Below are positions 24,977 through 38,530 of a DNA stretch of 64,000 bases, piece after piece (the first letter of the stretch is position 1; the number at the start of each line of letters is the position of its first letter). The position numbers and the translations under genes were made by a program. This DNA is from Paramecium tetraurelia. Taxonomy: Eukaryota; Ciliophora; Oligohymenophorea; Peniculida; Parameciidae. The DNA lies in the NCBI RefSeq assembly GCF_000165425.1, contig NW_001799000.1, forward strand, positions 1 to 64,000, read 5' to 3'. A model generated the notes under the pieces. That model searched no databases. It saw nothing but the letters and a program-made list of their open reading frames with translations, and was not told the origin of the DNA.

Positions 24977-25802
24977 ATGTTTTCTAAGAAAATTAAGAAA
25001 TAAGAAATTAAGTTGATTGACAATGATAAAGACGATGATTAATTATAATATTCTAATCTTAATCAACATCCATAAATAGATAAATCAATTTAGAAATAAA
25101 AAAGAGTTGGAATCAATGTTTAATAATTGGCCAAAGAAAAATAGATCTCTCAAAAAAAGTCAGCCACTAATAATGAAAGAGAAAGAAATTTCCTTAATCA
25201 AGATTCCGCTCGAGGATTAACGAGCATAAACTACATTAAGCAAAAAACTGAAAAGCCAGATAAACTCATGGAAAAATACGTCTAAGAAAAAATTAAGAGT
25301 GTAGATCCCTTAGCATTTTGTGGTCAGGTTGAGAATGTTCAAGATGAATAATAAAGAGACGCTGAACTCTTAGAAGAAATTCGTGAGGTATATTATTTGC
25401 TTCTATCTCTTTTAAGACTTAAGCCAAATTTTTATCGAAAAATGAAGAAAAGGACCCATCCTTCTATGTCGGTGGTATTATCCAAGTCAATTTATCTCTT
25501 GAGTAATATTATTATCTTATAATTTAGAGAGGAAGCTTAAAAGCTAGCATAAATGGAGGATTTAAAAAGAGATCAATACATTTAAACCATTATTCAAGGA
25601 AAACCAAAAAGAGCAGCACCTGTAGTTGTACATCCAGATGAAGAAGAAGATAAGGAAACAAAAGCATTTAGAGAACTTAAATCAAAGTTTTACCAAAAAG
25701 GAAGAAGTATGTTTATTCAATTAATTTTTAGTTTTTAAATACTAACAAATGAAAAAAACAATAGACAATATTAAACCTGAGATTGAACAATCAAAATCAT
25801 GA
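24977..25802 (+). CDS. Unknown charged, coiled-coil-type protein
   Basis: 248 residues modelled with three introns (29, 25 and 25 nt), all required to avoid TGA. It is Lys/Glu/Gln-rich, with no membrane segment or signal peptide. A conserved-looking segment LMEKYVQEKIKSVDPLAF and an acidic stretch PDEEEDKETKAFREL are visible. I do not recognise the family. It starts 62 bp after citrate synthase in the same direction and precedes a J protein by 108 bp. Confidence 0.65.
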
Positions 25803-25910
25803 AGTTATATAATGACATATGTTTCAACTTTACATTTAATGATTTAACATGTCTATAATATGAAGCTTAAATTTTAATGAATGTAAAAGTTTTGAATATA
25901 ATTTAAATTA

Positions 25911-26570
25911 ATGAAAATTTTGATTCTCATTTTATTGGCATTAACATTAGCCAAAGAAGATTATTATAAAATCTTAGGATTAAAAAAAGGAGCTGATTTG
26001 GATAGCGTAAAAAAATAATTTAGGAAATTATCTTTGAAATATCATCCTGATAAGAATCATTCTCCTGGAGCTCATGAAAAGTATTAAAAAATAACTCATG
26101 CTTATTAAGAAATAATAGATGGTAATGCAGATAAAGAAGATGATGATATGCTTTTCAACAATAGGCGATATTCTTAATCATATACCAGAACATATACATT
26201 TACTGATGATCCATTCAGAAGAACTTATAACTCATACACAGAATTTCCTAATCAAAAATAAGATAGCTTCTTAAATCTCAACTCTATTTTTATCATAGGG
26301 ATTGTATTGCTTTTCGGATTTCTGATTACAAACTTCATGAGTAATGTTTCATAAGAGGAAGGTAAATAAAATTAGTCAGCAAATCAATAACAATAGAATA
26401 ATTAATAACATGAAAACTAACAGCATCAAAGTCAACGATAAGACCAGAGTCAGACTTAACAAAAGCATCACACTAAATTGAACCAGGATATTAGGGAGAA
26501 GGTTTCAAATATTTCTTCCTACACAGAATCTAATCACAGATTCTAATTTTATGAGAATTTTAATTAATGA
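25911..26570 (+). CDS. ER/membrane J-domain protein
   Basis: 219 residues, no intron. An N-terminal signal sequence (MKILILILLALTLA) is followed directly by a J domain: DYYKILGLKKGADLDSVKKQ and YHPDKNHSPGAHEKYQKIT with an intact HPD. A short linker leads to a transmembrane helix (SIFIIGIVLLFGFLITNFM, about residues 124-142) and then a Gln/His-rich tail. The layout (signal peptide, lumenal J domain, one TM) resembles DNAJB9/DNAJC18-like ER co-chaperones that recruit BiP. Substrate is unknown. Confidence 0.85.
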
Positions 26571-26804
26571 TTTGAATTGCTTTGTCTTCTATAATTTTAA
26601 TCAACTAAATTCCAGAATTCTATATTAATTTCTAAACATTAAATATTAGTTAATCTCATTTTTATATTAGAAATTATCAAATTTTTTCGTTTGTTCTAAT
26701 TCAATTGATTGCTTGATCAAAGCTAGTATATCTAAGAATCATATTTTAATTGGATTAGAAAATAATATTAAGAAAAAGTAGAGAAAATATAATTATTATT
26801 AATT

Positions 26805-27383
26805 ATGGATAAAGAATTATTAATTGATTGTCTCTACAATAAAGATGTCATCAAATATCATCTTTCTTCAACAAGGAAGGCTTAAAATGATATTTTGACT
26901 AAGAAACCATCACCTTAATTTTATCATGCGCAATCCTCAAAATATGGAGTTAGACAACCAGTTTAAATAAAGAATCCTTTACTTATCAAATCTTTATTCT
27001 CATCAAGAAAATATTCAAAGGAGAAAGACATATCACTTCCTATATGTGCATTTAAAATTTTACCAACCTAAACATTGGCTTCATTTTAGACTGATCGTAT
27101 ACATAGTAAATGTCCTGCATTTAAGAAACTGAAACTAAAATTGGGATTAAAATAATAAAATAATGTTCCTGATGAATAACTAAGGGTCGAAACTGCTCCT
27201 GCTATATGCAGAAGCCAAACTAGTGCGAAACAAACAATTACTAACATATTAAAAAGCTAACCTAGTATTGAAAAAAAGACAAAAAAGTCAGAACCTACAT
27301 TTACATTTAACAGGAACGATTGGGGGATTGGTGGATGGAATATAGTTGAAGATAATTATGATGCTAAGATGTTTGTGGATTGA
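26805..27383 (+). CDS. Unknown basic protein
   Basis: 192 residues without intron. It is rich in Lys, Ser and Gln, with no signal or TM segment. A C-terminal block NDWGIGGWNIVEDNYDAKMF may be the conserved core. I do not recognise it. The start ATG at 26805 follows 230 bp of AT-rich spacer, and the stop is 155 bp from the convergent K+ channel gene. Confidence 0.6.
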
Positions 27384-27538
27384 TGGGAAATTTAGTCAAA
27401 CTGCAAGAAATATATTCACATTTCTCATTTATCTCTCTATTAAATTATTTATCTTATTTTTATTTGCTTTAAATTTCAATTGAATATAAAATAATAATTT
27501 AATAGATTATAACCATATTTGCTCATATAGTCCATTTT

Positions 27539-30454
27539 TCAATCATCAATTTTGATTATTAGTTTTGCTCTTTTGGATCTACGTTTTCTAACAAAATTAA
27601 CAATCATGAAATCTGTGAAGTTCTAGCAATCTTTATTTTGATTTAATTATTCTAAAATTTTATGAGAATTCATATGAGACATATAATTTTGAAAATCTTA
27701 GCATTTATCAAATTCCTCATAAATATCTTTGTAAGTTCCCATATGTTATTAATTTAAATAATTAATTGCTGGACTGATTTCCTTCAATTCCGATGAAGAA
27801 GATTCACTAATTTCAGAATCAGAAGAATTTTCCATCTCACTTATTGTGTCTGGTTCATTAGATTAACATTAATTTGTAGATTGATTAATAGATTTAAAAA
27901 GTAGAGATTTTCCTATATCCTAAGTTATCTTATTATGTTCTAATGGGTTTATCTCATCTTGATTCTTATCTAAATGGGTCTTAAATTTTTTTAATTCTTT
28001 AAGTTGAGGCGTTTATTATTCTGAATTACACCCTGAAACATTCTTTGAAAATGATTCCAAAGCAGCCTTAAGTTTGTCCTCCTGTGTGTTTTTAAAATTT
28101 AAAAGAGAATTATTCAAAAATCCTGGCAGCCTTTTTATATACTGTGACTATTTTCTACCCTTTATATTTAAAACTGACAGTTTTCTGTTAGTATAATTTG
28201 TATCATATTATAAATTAGGATCTTTCTAAGTTTCTTTATTTTACTCTTTTTAATGTTGTTATTATTTCAGTGATTAGATAAAGTACTTTGAACTTATTTA
28301 TTAAGACAATTTTGGATCTTGCATTAAATAATACAGAACAGTGTCTGATATCTAAGCCTCAAAAATTAAGGATGATAGTCTTCTATTAGCATTTTATCTG
28401 CAATAGTAATTTCTTTCTTGAATTTTATTTTTTCGATATTAGATGATTATTTTTGTCTTGTTGGGAAAACCCGTTAACATAGGACATTGATAAAGCATAT
28501 GTGTTGATTTATTGCATCCAACACAATGCAGATGAAATTCATCAAATCGACCAGAAAATTTGACAAGATCTTTCAATTAACAATATTTTTCCTAAACATT
28601 TCAAATAATTTATACATATCCATATTTTTTTGCGATAGTTTAGAAATCGTTTTTAGAGATTTTCAAAATTCTAGAGGATGTCAATGATCTACATCCAATT
28701 TCATAATTTTAATCCAATAGAAATTCTTGTTATCCAAATATCTAATCTTATCCAGAAACGATTTGGATGCCTAAAATATTTGCAGATCCCTCAGGAATTT
28801 CAACAAAGTATTCAATTTCACCGTCGCATAGTATATATAAAAAATTGCTGGGATCATTCTTTTAAAATATAGTGTTAAAAGGAACTAATTTTTCTTCCAC
28901 AAATTTTGAGGCAAGTGCTGAAATAAAGTCTTCGTTGAAGTTCTCTTTAAAAAAGGGAATCTTTGAAATACTCTTCATATTCAGATCTATCATCATTTCC
29001 TAGAAAATAGTTGGATTGTAATACATTATATAGATGAGATGGAAGCTACTAATTAAATTTATTAAGATCTAGTTTGTTTTCATTGCTTTAATCCTTCCAC
29101 AAAAACTCAAAAAATCTCAGAATTTTAATTTGCAATTTATGATTATAACCTCTAACTCTTAGAAATTACTTAAGATCATTTAAATCAACTCTTATTTAAT
29201 GATTTTTTGATTATAATTATCCCAGTATTTATCCTATACTATTAATTGAATAACCAAAAGTGCAGCAAGAAACTATGGCAACAAAAATTAGATAAACCTT
29301 TTCCATCAAATTTTACGGAGTCACATCCCCATATCCTATAGTGGTCATGGTAATAATGCTCCAATAATATGTGCTAAACTATTTTATTCACTCTAAATTT
29401 ATACGTATTTAATAATCCATGTTTCGTTTATCAAATTGTTTGTTAATAACCATGAGGTTTCTTTATCTAATAGGCCTACATAATATAATCCACAACAGCA
29501 TAAATGGGATTAATATAGTATCACATAAATCAATCGAAGCAGATCGTATATTACCCAATAATTAGTAGTTAATTCCATTCTATCGATAATGGATTCCATT
29601 ATCTCGGGAATAGAAAATCCTTTTATTACCAAAAATAAATATAAAGGTAATTCAGTTACACCAATCAAATATATCAATGATGGAACAATAATCAGAAGAT
29701 TCATCAAAAAATCTAATAATTATTGGGATATTACGGTGTTTATAGAAATTGGCCATGATTTTATTTCGATCTCTTACAAGATATCCTAACTCGTAATAAC
29801 ATGTATTCATTTTTATGAGTATGTCAAATAGATAGAGGTAAAAAGGAACTTTAAATAAAAAGACTTCGCAAATTTAAAATCTCTCAGGAGGATAATTTTC
29901 AAAATCAAATGAAAACCTCACTGTAATGTAAAGAGTGTTGAGATTGATATGGATGAGCAGAATTACATTCCAAACAATGAGAAATATAGATTCTGGTTCT
30001 AAAGTGATCTTTAAATTGATAATTGAGTCCAAAATTCCTTTCATTTAACAGCATTAGTAAAGATGTTTTTAAATAAAGTACTTTAGTCTAGATGATGGTT
30101 AAGGTTTCTTAAGTTATTTAATTATACTACCATATATTTAAAGTAATCATGTAACAAATAGTAATTGAAGTCAGCTGCTTTATCACCTATGATTCTGAAC
30201 ATATTTCCATCCAACAATGAAAACTTGGATGCAAACGGACTCCGAGTTATTAGGGAAATAAACCGAAGTACTTAAATTAGGACTACTAGTGCTTTTTCTC
30301 TCCAAATTTTATTTTGAAAGGAAACTATATTATGATTTTGCAAAGTTTTTAGATTCACTGTTTTTAAGAAAGCAGGCCTTTGTGGTTGTTTTGGTATTGA
30401 AGGTTAAGTCTTGAGTGGTGCACGCTCTGTAAAAGATCCTAATTCTGAATTCAT
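27539..30454 (-). CDS. Cyclic-nucleotide-binding-type K+ channel
   Basis: 931 residues with five introns (23, 22, 26, 25 and 24 nt), all keeping frame. The membrane core begins near residue 140. The S1 region is SIFLIVWNVILLIHIN. S4 (YDLLRLIYVILY) is poor in basic residues. The pore reads YYWSIITMTTIGYGDVTP, the K+ selectivity signature GYG. The C-linker includes LPSHLYNEMMIDLNMKSI, followed by a cNMP-binding fold (ILCDGEIEYFVEI...). This architecture matches the large ciliate family of EAG/CNG-like channels that set membrane potential and ciliary beating. A Gln/Ser-rich tail of about 300 residues follows, with an SEISESSSSELKE acidic patch. Ligand binding is not certain. Confidence 0.9.
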
Positions 30455-30850
30455 ATTGTTAAAACAGGCTTTTTAATTATGATAAGAAAAATAAAATTGG
30501 TAATACGTGATTAAATCATCAAAAATATAAATCAATTAATTCAACTCGACGAAAAGAGGAAATAGACAATTCCCAACCCTATAATTATACCAATAATCCT
30601 AATAAGAAAATTGAGAATGTTTATGTATTATTTCAAATATTTATCATTTCATACTTTATTGTTAACAACTCTACATTTATATCATTTTCATAATTATATT
30701 TTTATTTATCTATAAGTTCTTGTATTATTGTTCCTATTTACTTTTAAAGATGTAAATTATGAGGTGTATTTAGTTTTCAAAAAAAGAGACGTTTATAAAA
30801 AAATGTTATATGAATTCTACAATAGAGTATTTATTAGTTTGTTTAGAATA
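30455..30850. other. Divergent intergenic region
   Basis: This is the shared upstream region of the K+ channel (minus) and the unknown gene at 30851 (plus). In-frame codons upstream of 30851 include another ATG at 30804, so the true start of that gene could be a little earlier. No motif is recognisable. Confidence 0.45.
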
Positions 30851-31994
30851 ATGGGGGAAAAGTGGAATGAATTATTTTGCATTATAAAGGATAATAAAAT
30901 AAATGAATTAATTAGAAAAAACTCCTAATTAAAGATTGTAGAGAACTCAAAGTCAATAGGATGAAAAGTGGTTTAAACAGCTGCATAGAATTTCTTCTTC
31001 TTTAAAGTATTGTTTTATTGGCAAATTAGAAATTTAAAAACAACACAAGAAAGAAATGTATATATTAAAAAAGTTGCACGTTAAAGAGAATTAGATAACA
31101 TCATTCATGAAAAATAAGTTATCTAATAAAAATCATATTTATTAGATAGAAGCAAAAAGAAATTTCTTTCTTTAATTAGATGCAAAGATCCTGAAACATT
31201 TTTCTTAAAATTTAAGCCAATCTAAAAACCATTAAATATGTTAAGAATGGTTTCAGAATTAAATTTAGCCGAAAAAGTGCAAATGAACCTTAATAAAAGA
31301 TCTAAACATGAAGAAGAATCGAGTCCTATAGTAAATAGGACATTTAACAAGAATAACAAAATGTAATATAAGACAATAATTTAGGGGAAGCTCCAAAGTT
31401 ATTGAATTAAATGTATCTAAGGAATCATCTCAAGGCGATATAATGAAACCTAGAAGGACTTTAGAATATTTATTTTAAGATAATAAGAAATAAAATCCTC
31501 TTTTATAAAATGAATCCGATCTGGAAAAAAGTAAGTCAAAAAAATAAACTTAAAGCAGATCATATTCTCAATATTCGAAATCAAATATGAACACTCTCTT
31601 AAAAACGGATATCAATGCTCTCTAAACGGAAATGGATTAAGTGGATCCTAAAATGAACACCAAATTACTTAAAATAACTAAGGTTTCAAGTTAAATGTAA
31701 GGTTATTATGAAAAATTTTAGTCTTGCTCGAAATGGAATATTTTTGCAAACTAAAAACACCTCTAATTCAATCAAAGTAAATTCGTAAGATAACATATGT
31801 TTAGAAGATGACAGTAAATTGTGAAATATATTCTAGATTCTTCCTTGGCTTCTCACACTGAATTGATGCTGGATAATTTGTATGGCAATACAAAAAAATT
31901 AAATTCAGACACTAAAAATTTAGAAATGAGAAAGAAGGAGTATGAACATGAGTCAATTAAATTATTCTATAAAAAAATTTATTGCAAGATCTGA
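30851..31994 (+). CDS. Unknown Lys/Ser-rich protein
   Basis: 348 residues with four introns (22, 23, 22 and 30 nt). The last, at 31785-31814, removes a TGA without changing frame. There is an N-terminal helical part (WFKQLHRISSSLKNL, ARQRELDNIIHEKQ) and a Ser/Lys/Gln-rich middle, followed by YILDSSLASHTELMLDNLYG. No signal peptide, TM or known domain is seen. It ends 27 bp before the RCC1-type gene. Confidence 0.55.
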
Positions 31995-32021
31995 TATATT
32001 ATTTTATTAATATTATAGAAG

Positions 32022-35000
32022 ATGACTCATGGTAAAATGAATTACAAGTATTAGTGATTGTCAGTGGACCAAGTGATTTCAATCTAGAGACTGTAGCCAT
32101 GAATAACAATGGAATTTGGCTAAACAGAGTTGTGTTCCCCAAGATCAAAGATAAAGAAATAAGCATTAAATTTGTTTACATTAAATGTTGCTAATAGAAT
32201 ACATACATGATTGATAGTAAATATTGTGACAAAATTAGTCAATCAAAATTTATGGGGTTTTGGAGAATCATTATATGGACAATTAGCGGAAAGGGTTTCA
32301 TCTATTAAAACGCCAATCAATTTATCAAAATTAATGAATGTTTAGTTTTTAAAAATAGGTGGAGGCATTGATTTTGTTATTGCTTATACGACTACAAAGT
32401 AGTTATATATTTGGGGAAATATTCCAGGTTTGAAATTTACTTAATTATTGAAAACAGAGAAGATTTCATATTCAAAGGACTTCTAAGGAAAATCTTTCGA
32501 GATCAAAGGATTAAATATAACAAGATATTTCAATTAACAAGTAATTATTGATGAAAAAAGCAACCCTCCATCTTTGCATTCGACAAGAAGGAATTCTAAA
32601 CTAAATGTTAAATACATTGTTGATATCCAAGATTATTCCACATATAACAACGCTCTTTATATTCTTACAAAAAATCTAGTGCTGCATTCATTTGGAAAAT
32701 AATTAGAAACCTAAATTCAATTCTGTGGAATATCATGTGGTCCATTTCACACTTTAGCTTGGGAAGAAAATGGAAATGTGTGGAGTTGGGGTGAATTTTA
32801 AGATGGAAAGCTTGGATACATGAGATTCGATGTATCTGAGTAGAAAGAACCTAAATTAATCATTGATTTTAAAGCAAAGGCAATTTAATGTGTTTGTGGA
32901 GCCAATTACAGCATAGCACTTGATGTTAAAGGTGATGTATATACTTGGGGCAAAGGCCCTTTTAAGATGGATCTATCAAAGGCTACTATGCCAAGTAAAA
33001 TAATAAAGAAAAAAAGTCCATTTATTAAAGTGGCTGCAGGTCTTGATCATTTTGGAGCTTTAAATAGTTCTGGTCAACTTTATGTTTGGGGAAGCAATAA
33101 AAAGGACAGTATTTTCAATTTCCCTGAAGAAGTTTACCCTCCTGTTCCATTAGAAATCTAATTAAAAATTATTGATTTCGACATGGGCCCTTACAACACT
33201 GGATTAATTATATAAGGAGAAAATAGGGTTAATTTGCCATTATTGAATTTTGAACATTTCAAAACTGAATAGTATAAAGTGATTTCAGAAGAGGCTTCAC
33301 TCATTCAAACCTATGTGAATAAGAAGAATGCTATAGAGTATGAGAAGAAAAAAAGCGAAGCCACATCACCAATTATTCAAAGGTAGGAACCATTAGATTT
33401 AAATAAATTAATTCGTAAAAATAAATCCCTTAAGGGGAGTTCATCATCGATATTTCATAGTTCAACATCTATAAATTAAAAATTAAACAGTTAAATTAAA
33501 TTTCCTATTTTATTTGATGGTGTACATGCGGAAATGTAAAAAATGGAATAAGAAAGCCAATTGTATATACCAATTCAATATTCAAATACTGATAGAGTGG
33601 CTAAGAATCCATCGCAAGAATTTATTGAGTTAGATTGTGTAATATAAACTGATAACGATTAATTGAAATACGAATATATACAATTGGCAAAGGAGAAAGA
33701 CGAGGAAGGGCTTTTGTTATCGATATTGAATTAAGCTGAGGAGAAGAAATAAGATTTGCATTTGAAAATGCCAGAGAGGGTGCAAATTAATTAATTTAGA
33801 AACAAATTCAAAATTACGAAACCTGTTTATCACGATAAATATGATCAATTTGATAGAAGCATTATTTAAGCTACAAAAGAATAGATATAGTTACTTCATT
33901 AGGAAAGAGCCTAGAAAGTCTTATAGAAAAAAAGATAAAGGGAGTAAGAATTTGAAAGGATAAGTTAGATCAGTTTACAATCAATCAAGCCAATTTTAAA
34001 TAAAGAATAAATATTGGAATCCATAAAAACAAAAGCATAGGAAAATCAATAAAAAGCAAAACTAGTAACTCTTAAAAAAGAAGAAATTCAAGTAGAAAGA
34101 GCCAATTATTTTACCTAAGTTGTTTATGAAAAGTCATAAGAATTTAAATAGAAACAAAAATAGTTGTAACTAGAAAAGCAATATAGATAAAATTTATTCA
34201 AAGAATTATTAACTTTTCTGAATATTTAAAATATTGGATAAATATTTTTGTAAACTAGTCGCAATGTTATAGATCATAGGAGGAGTGAATTGTTACAAAA
34301 TATTTCCGCTAAGAAAATATAACATTACTTTAGAAAAAAGTACATTCTTGTTAAAATTATGAATTAATTAAATGCAACTGCCAGAAAGATTCTTACGGCT
34401 TTCATTGTCAGATATAAAATTAAACTCAGAATAAAAAGAAAATAATAAAGAATTAGAAAACTTCATATATTTCAGCTTAGACATTAAGTTAGACTTAAGG
34501 TGATCATAGGACTTGCAAGTGTAAAAAAGGCTGCAATAGTTACATAGCAATTTTGTGCTTGGTTTAATAACAGTATTTCAATTCAATTGAGTGTTCTTAA
34601 TTATTATTGGGATGAGCATTTACTAAAATAGTTTAAATGTGTCAACCTAAATTAAGATAAGGAGGAATTAAAAGCTTGCCAATCAAACTTTACTAAATAT
34701 ATTTAAGATGAGTTTTCATATTTAACTAATCAATTGCTAAATCAGGATTAAATTTCAAAATTATTGTATAAATTTTATTTAAATTAGAAAATTCCCAAAA
34801 CACATTCTACTTCATGGTCGTATGCTGCGAGATTATGTTAGTAAATAAATTGCAATAAAGTAAGAAAATGAAAGAAAATAAAAAAAATAATTTAAACAAT
34901 CAAACTAGGTTTTACTACCTTATACTAGATATATTGAAAAAATATAATTGCCTAATTAATACAGGATTAAGTTAAACTTCTCATAAATTTAATAGCTCAA

Positions 35001-35614
35001 TCTAATGGAAGAATTAACTTTGTTGGAATGCAAATTGAAAAAAGATGTTCTATTTTCGCATTTATTAAAAGAGAGAAGAAAGTATGTTTTACAAATGTAA
35101 AAGGTATTTAGATATTTTCAATTAGTTCTTTTCTGATTTATTAGAATTTAAAGAGAAGAATAAGGCTCTCATTGGATCTGCAAGAATCAAGACATTTTCT
35201 AAATTGACACCTTAGGAAATTTAATTTTTGAAAGAACTAGACTAAATCGAAAAACAAATATATCTATAAAGATAATTAAATGCAAGATAAAAATGTAAAT
35301 TGACATCTAACATAGAAAAAACTTCAAAATTTGTTCTAAAATATAAACAAGGTTAGATTCAACAAATTAATTAACTTAATGAAGATTAATATCCTTATCC
35401 AGGATTAACATTTAAAGTAGTTGAACAATTGATGAGATCATCAAGACCAATCTTTGACATTAATTTAGATGTGGAATAATGGAATGATTTATTTTAGGAG
35501 TATTTCAATGAATTTAGAGCAAGATCAGAAAAAATCATTAGTTCAGCCATAAGAATAACTACTCTGAAAATTAAATAGGAAAGTCCTCATAAAAAGAGAT
35601 CATAAATTACTTGA
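32022..35614 (+). CDS. RCC1-repeat protein with long basic helical C-terminus
   Basis: 1161 residues, modelled with introns of 23, 22, 20, 20 and 22 nt. The first lies three codons after the ATG and is needed to bypass a TGA. Residues about 10-340 contain RCC1-like blades: QNLWGFGESLYGQLAER, NVWSWGEFQDGKLGY, DVYTWGKGPF and QLYVWGSNKKD. The remainder is helical and very Lys/Gln/Glu-rich, including a stretch of basic IQ-like helices (ARKILTAFIVRYKIKLRIKR). RCC1 propellers serve in GTPase exchange or protein scaffolding. With this tail a cytoskeletal or ciliary scaffold is plausible (inference). The two 20-nt introns near 34.8-34.9 kb join what could otherwise be two genes, so a split at about 34.87 kb remains possible. 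Confidence 0.7.
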
Positions 35615-35819
35615 TACTAACATTTCATATCTAATTTTTATATGTATAAATATTTTCTATTATTGAATTTATAAACAATCAGTACTGCTTTGAAAACAAG
35701 AGCTATTGAAAGAGATGTAATTTACTATTTTTAGTCTGAAATTCTTAGTTAATTGCATTTCGTTATTTATTTATTAACTTAGAATTTTTATCAATTCAAA
35801 ATTCAATATTTATAAATTG

Positions 35820-36445
35820 ATGAAGAACATCGATGAAGTAGATTCTCGGATTCATTAATACATGGAAAAAAGGAAATCCCAACAACCTAGTTCTTTTGAT
35901 TAATCTACAATTCTATTTCAGGATAAAGCTGGCTTATTGAATGAATTGGAAACTCTGAGATAAAAAAATGTCAGCTTAGAACAAGAGTTAAAAGAATTGC
36001 TTTCATCATATGACGAAATTCAAAGAGAAGAATAAATTAAGAGATTAGAGCAAGAAAAAGCTGAAATAATTCAAATTGAATTGGAATAATTAAAGTATGA
36101 CTTAATTCAAATTATAGGCAAATGCATTTAAAAATGAGAGAGGAATATCAGCAGCAAGTGGATTTCCTTTAAAAATAATTGGATTTGGCTGAGCAAGAGA
36201 AAATAAAATTGCTTATGGAAAATTAAAAGCTAAAATCAAATCAATGCAATGAATAAGAAACCTAAGATTTATATAATAAGGTGTTTAAAGATGGTTAAGA
36301 AAATATCAAATTTAACAAACAAATTGATAGATTTTAGAAGGAAATTCTAAAGTTGAAAACAATTGTAGAAACAAAAATCACTAAAAAGCAACAAGGAAAA
36401 CCAAAGTTGACGACTAAACAAAATGAAAGATAAACAAAAAATTGA
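35820..36445 (+). CDS. Coiled-coil protein
   Basis: 200 residues with one 23-nt intron (36095-36117). After a short N-terminus nearly the whole protein is heptad-rich Glu/Leu/Lys/Gln (LNELETLRQKNVSLEQELKE and onward). No other domain is seen. Function is unknown; a structural cytoskeletal role is common for such proteins. Confidence 0.7.
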
Positions 36446-36509
36446 TTTTAATATATATTGGCTTTATTATTATTACTCATTTTTAATCTAAATTATGAAT
36501 AAATTAACA

Positions 36510-36914
36510 ATGATTATTTTTGATTATTTGTATAAGCTATTAGTATACATATATACATTTTATCTTATGAGTCTCATTTTCCATTTAAAAAGGATATTTA
36601 GAGAATTCAGTATTATGCTTATAATACCTATAGACACTTAATGTTGCTGGGCCATTGTTTCCTAATGAATCTCATTCCACAAAGTAGAAAAAAAGAGTGT
36701 CATCCAAGTTGCAACTGATAATATTTTAGATAATTTGTGGAGATCACAGTCCATTAAAAATAAAAACTAAGATCTTTATCAATTTAAGGAAGATAAGTTC
36801 CAGTAAATGGGAATATTTTCGCAACAAGAACCTATGTAATATATTCTAAAGGAAGCCTTGGTATCATAATATTAATTAATATATGTTTAATTTGAGTTAT
36901 AAATGATTGAATGA
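36510..36914 (+). CDS. Unknown small protein
   Basis: 115 residues with introns of 29 nt (36543-36571) and 28 nt (36657-36684). The exon joins give a smooth sequence: MIIFDYLYKLLSHFPFKKDI, then YYAYNTYRHLMLLGHLEKKS. No family is recognised. Without the two introns every frame is closed, which supports the model. The final codons could contain a further 36-nt intron at 36861. Confidence 0.5.
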
Positions 36915-37020
36915 TGTAATTAATAATTAAGAATTTATGATTATATTACAGTGATGCAATATTTGTTGATCATAGTATTTATGATCTGCATTTATTTTAA
37001 ATTAATCAATTAATAAAGAA

Positions 37021-37467
37021 ATGAATAATTACGAAGTTGGCATACAAAGATTTATTGAAAAAATAAGAGAACAAATAAGATTAAAAGAAAAAGAATATTT
37101 ATAAATTGAAAAGGCTCTTATTCACAAAATTGTTCACAAATCCCCTTAACCAGCAAGGACGCTTGAGTTACGACCTAATCACTTTTTGGATGTCTCAATA
37201 AAACCAAAGCATGTGAAACCTAAATCAAACCCAAATAATTAAAAAACTTTCGATGAAATAGAACCAGATGTTTTACCCTATTTGTTGTAACCTTTACAAA
37301 CATAAAATCATACCATTAATAAAAGAATATCCCTAAAAGTCCCTACAAGTATTCCTGAATCATCCAAAAAACAAGAAAGGATTGAAAACCTACAACTTAG
37401 ACGATTTTTAAGAAATTGTACCCCAAAAAAATGGACTGTAGAGAGTTCAGATGAAGTTTAAATTTGA
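37021..37467 (+). CDS. Unknown small protein
   Basis: 148 residues, no intron. A helical N-terminus (QRFIEKIREQIRLKEKEYLQ) precedes a Pro/Lys-rich middle and a basic C-terminus (LRRFLRNCTPKKW). No domain is recognised. Confidence 0.6.
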
Positions 37468-38029
37468 TTGATTTGTGTATATAGTATATTCTTAATCAAA
37501 TCTTTAAAAAATATTGGTTTAATTTACAACTTCAGTATGGCTAGTGTTTCTTATAGCAATTCAATCCCTTTGTTTTTGCTCTAAATTATATTTATCTTTA
37601 AAATAATTTAATACTAAATTAAGAATTGAAAAGACCCATTTAAATATTAAAAGTAAATCAGCACATCTAGTTAAACTTATTATCATTTTCTCCTTCTATA
37701 CCCAAAATAATACTCAAAATAGATTCAAACAGTAGCTATTATTTAACAGTTAAATGAGAAATTATTATAATTAAATCAATTTGATTAAAAAATTTATTTA
37801 ACACATACAAATTAATATGTTTTTATTATTGTATAAATAAGTATTCAACCTTAGAATAAAAACTCTAAATTAAGTATATAAATATAAAATATTATTCTCA
37901 TATGAGAAATCGGCTAGAATTAGAAACTGGTCAGATGTGAATTACCCAATATAGAAAAATCAAACATACATTGTGAATAATTTTAAGAAAAGTTTTATAG
38001 TATCAATTAAATTTAATAATATTATTAAT
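37468..38029. other. Intergenic, nothing seen
   Basis: AT-rich spacer between two small plus-strand genes. No ORF of interest on either strand and no RNA gene recognised. Confidence 0.5.
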
Positions 38030-38530
38030 ATGTGTGATTCATAATTATTCAATTTCAATACTCCTCTTGCCTTAAACAAATAGAGAAGAATAATAAATGT
38101 ACTTCCTAATGAAATAGATATTGAATAGATTTTGAGGAATTATAGAATAAATAATAAAATTGAACAAGACATTGTTTAAAAATAACAACCTCAAAGAAGC
38201 ATTAAAAATCCAGCCAATTTGACAAGAATGAAGAGAGTAATATTAAACTAATTCAACAGACCTGCGACCAATCGAAATAATCAATAGAAATGTAGAGAAA
38301 ATTTTTAGGAATAGTATCCTTATTTTCTATAAATTCAACATTATAAAATTACTACTCAGCCAAATTCACTCAACGTAATGAAATAAATTTCAAGAGAACG
38401 TATTTATTCATTAGACAGACATTCACAAAAAAAAAAATCCATTGATTTCAGTAATATTAAAACCAAAAATATGAGTATTTAGTAGTAGGAAATTACAGCA
38501 TGGACCAGAAAGACTTCAGAGAGTTTTTGA
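38030..38530 (+). CDS. Unknown small Gln/Asn-rich protein
   Basis: 166 residues without intron. It is basic and Gln/Asn/Arg-rich (LNQFNRPATNRNNQ, SRERIYSLDRHSQKKK), with no signal or TM segment. No family is recognised. The reading frame is uninterrupted and starts with ATG after an AT-rich leader, which supports a real gene. Confidence 0.55.
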
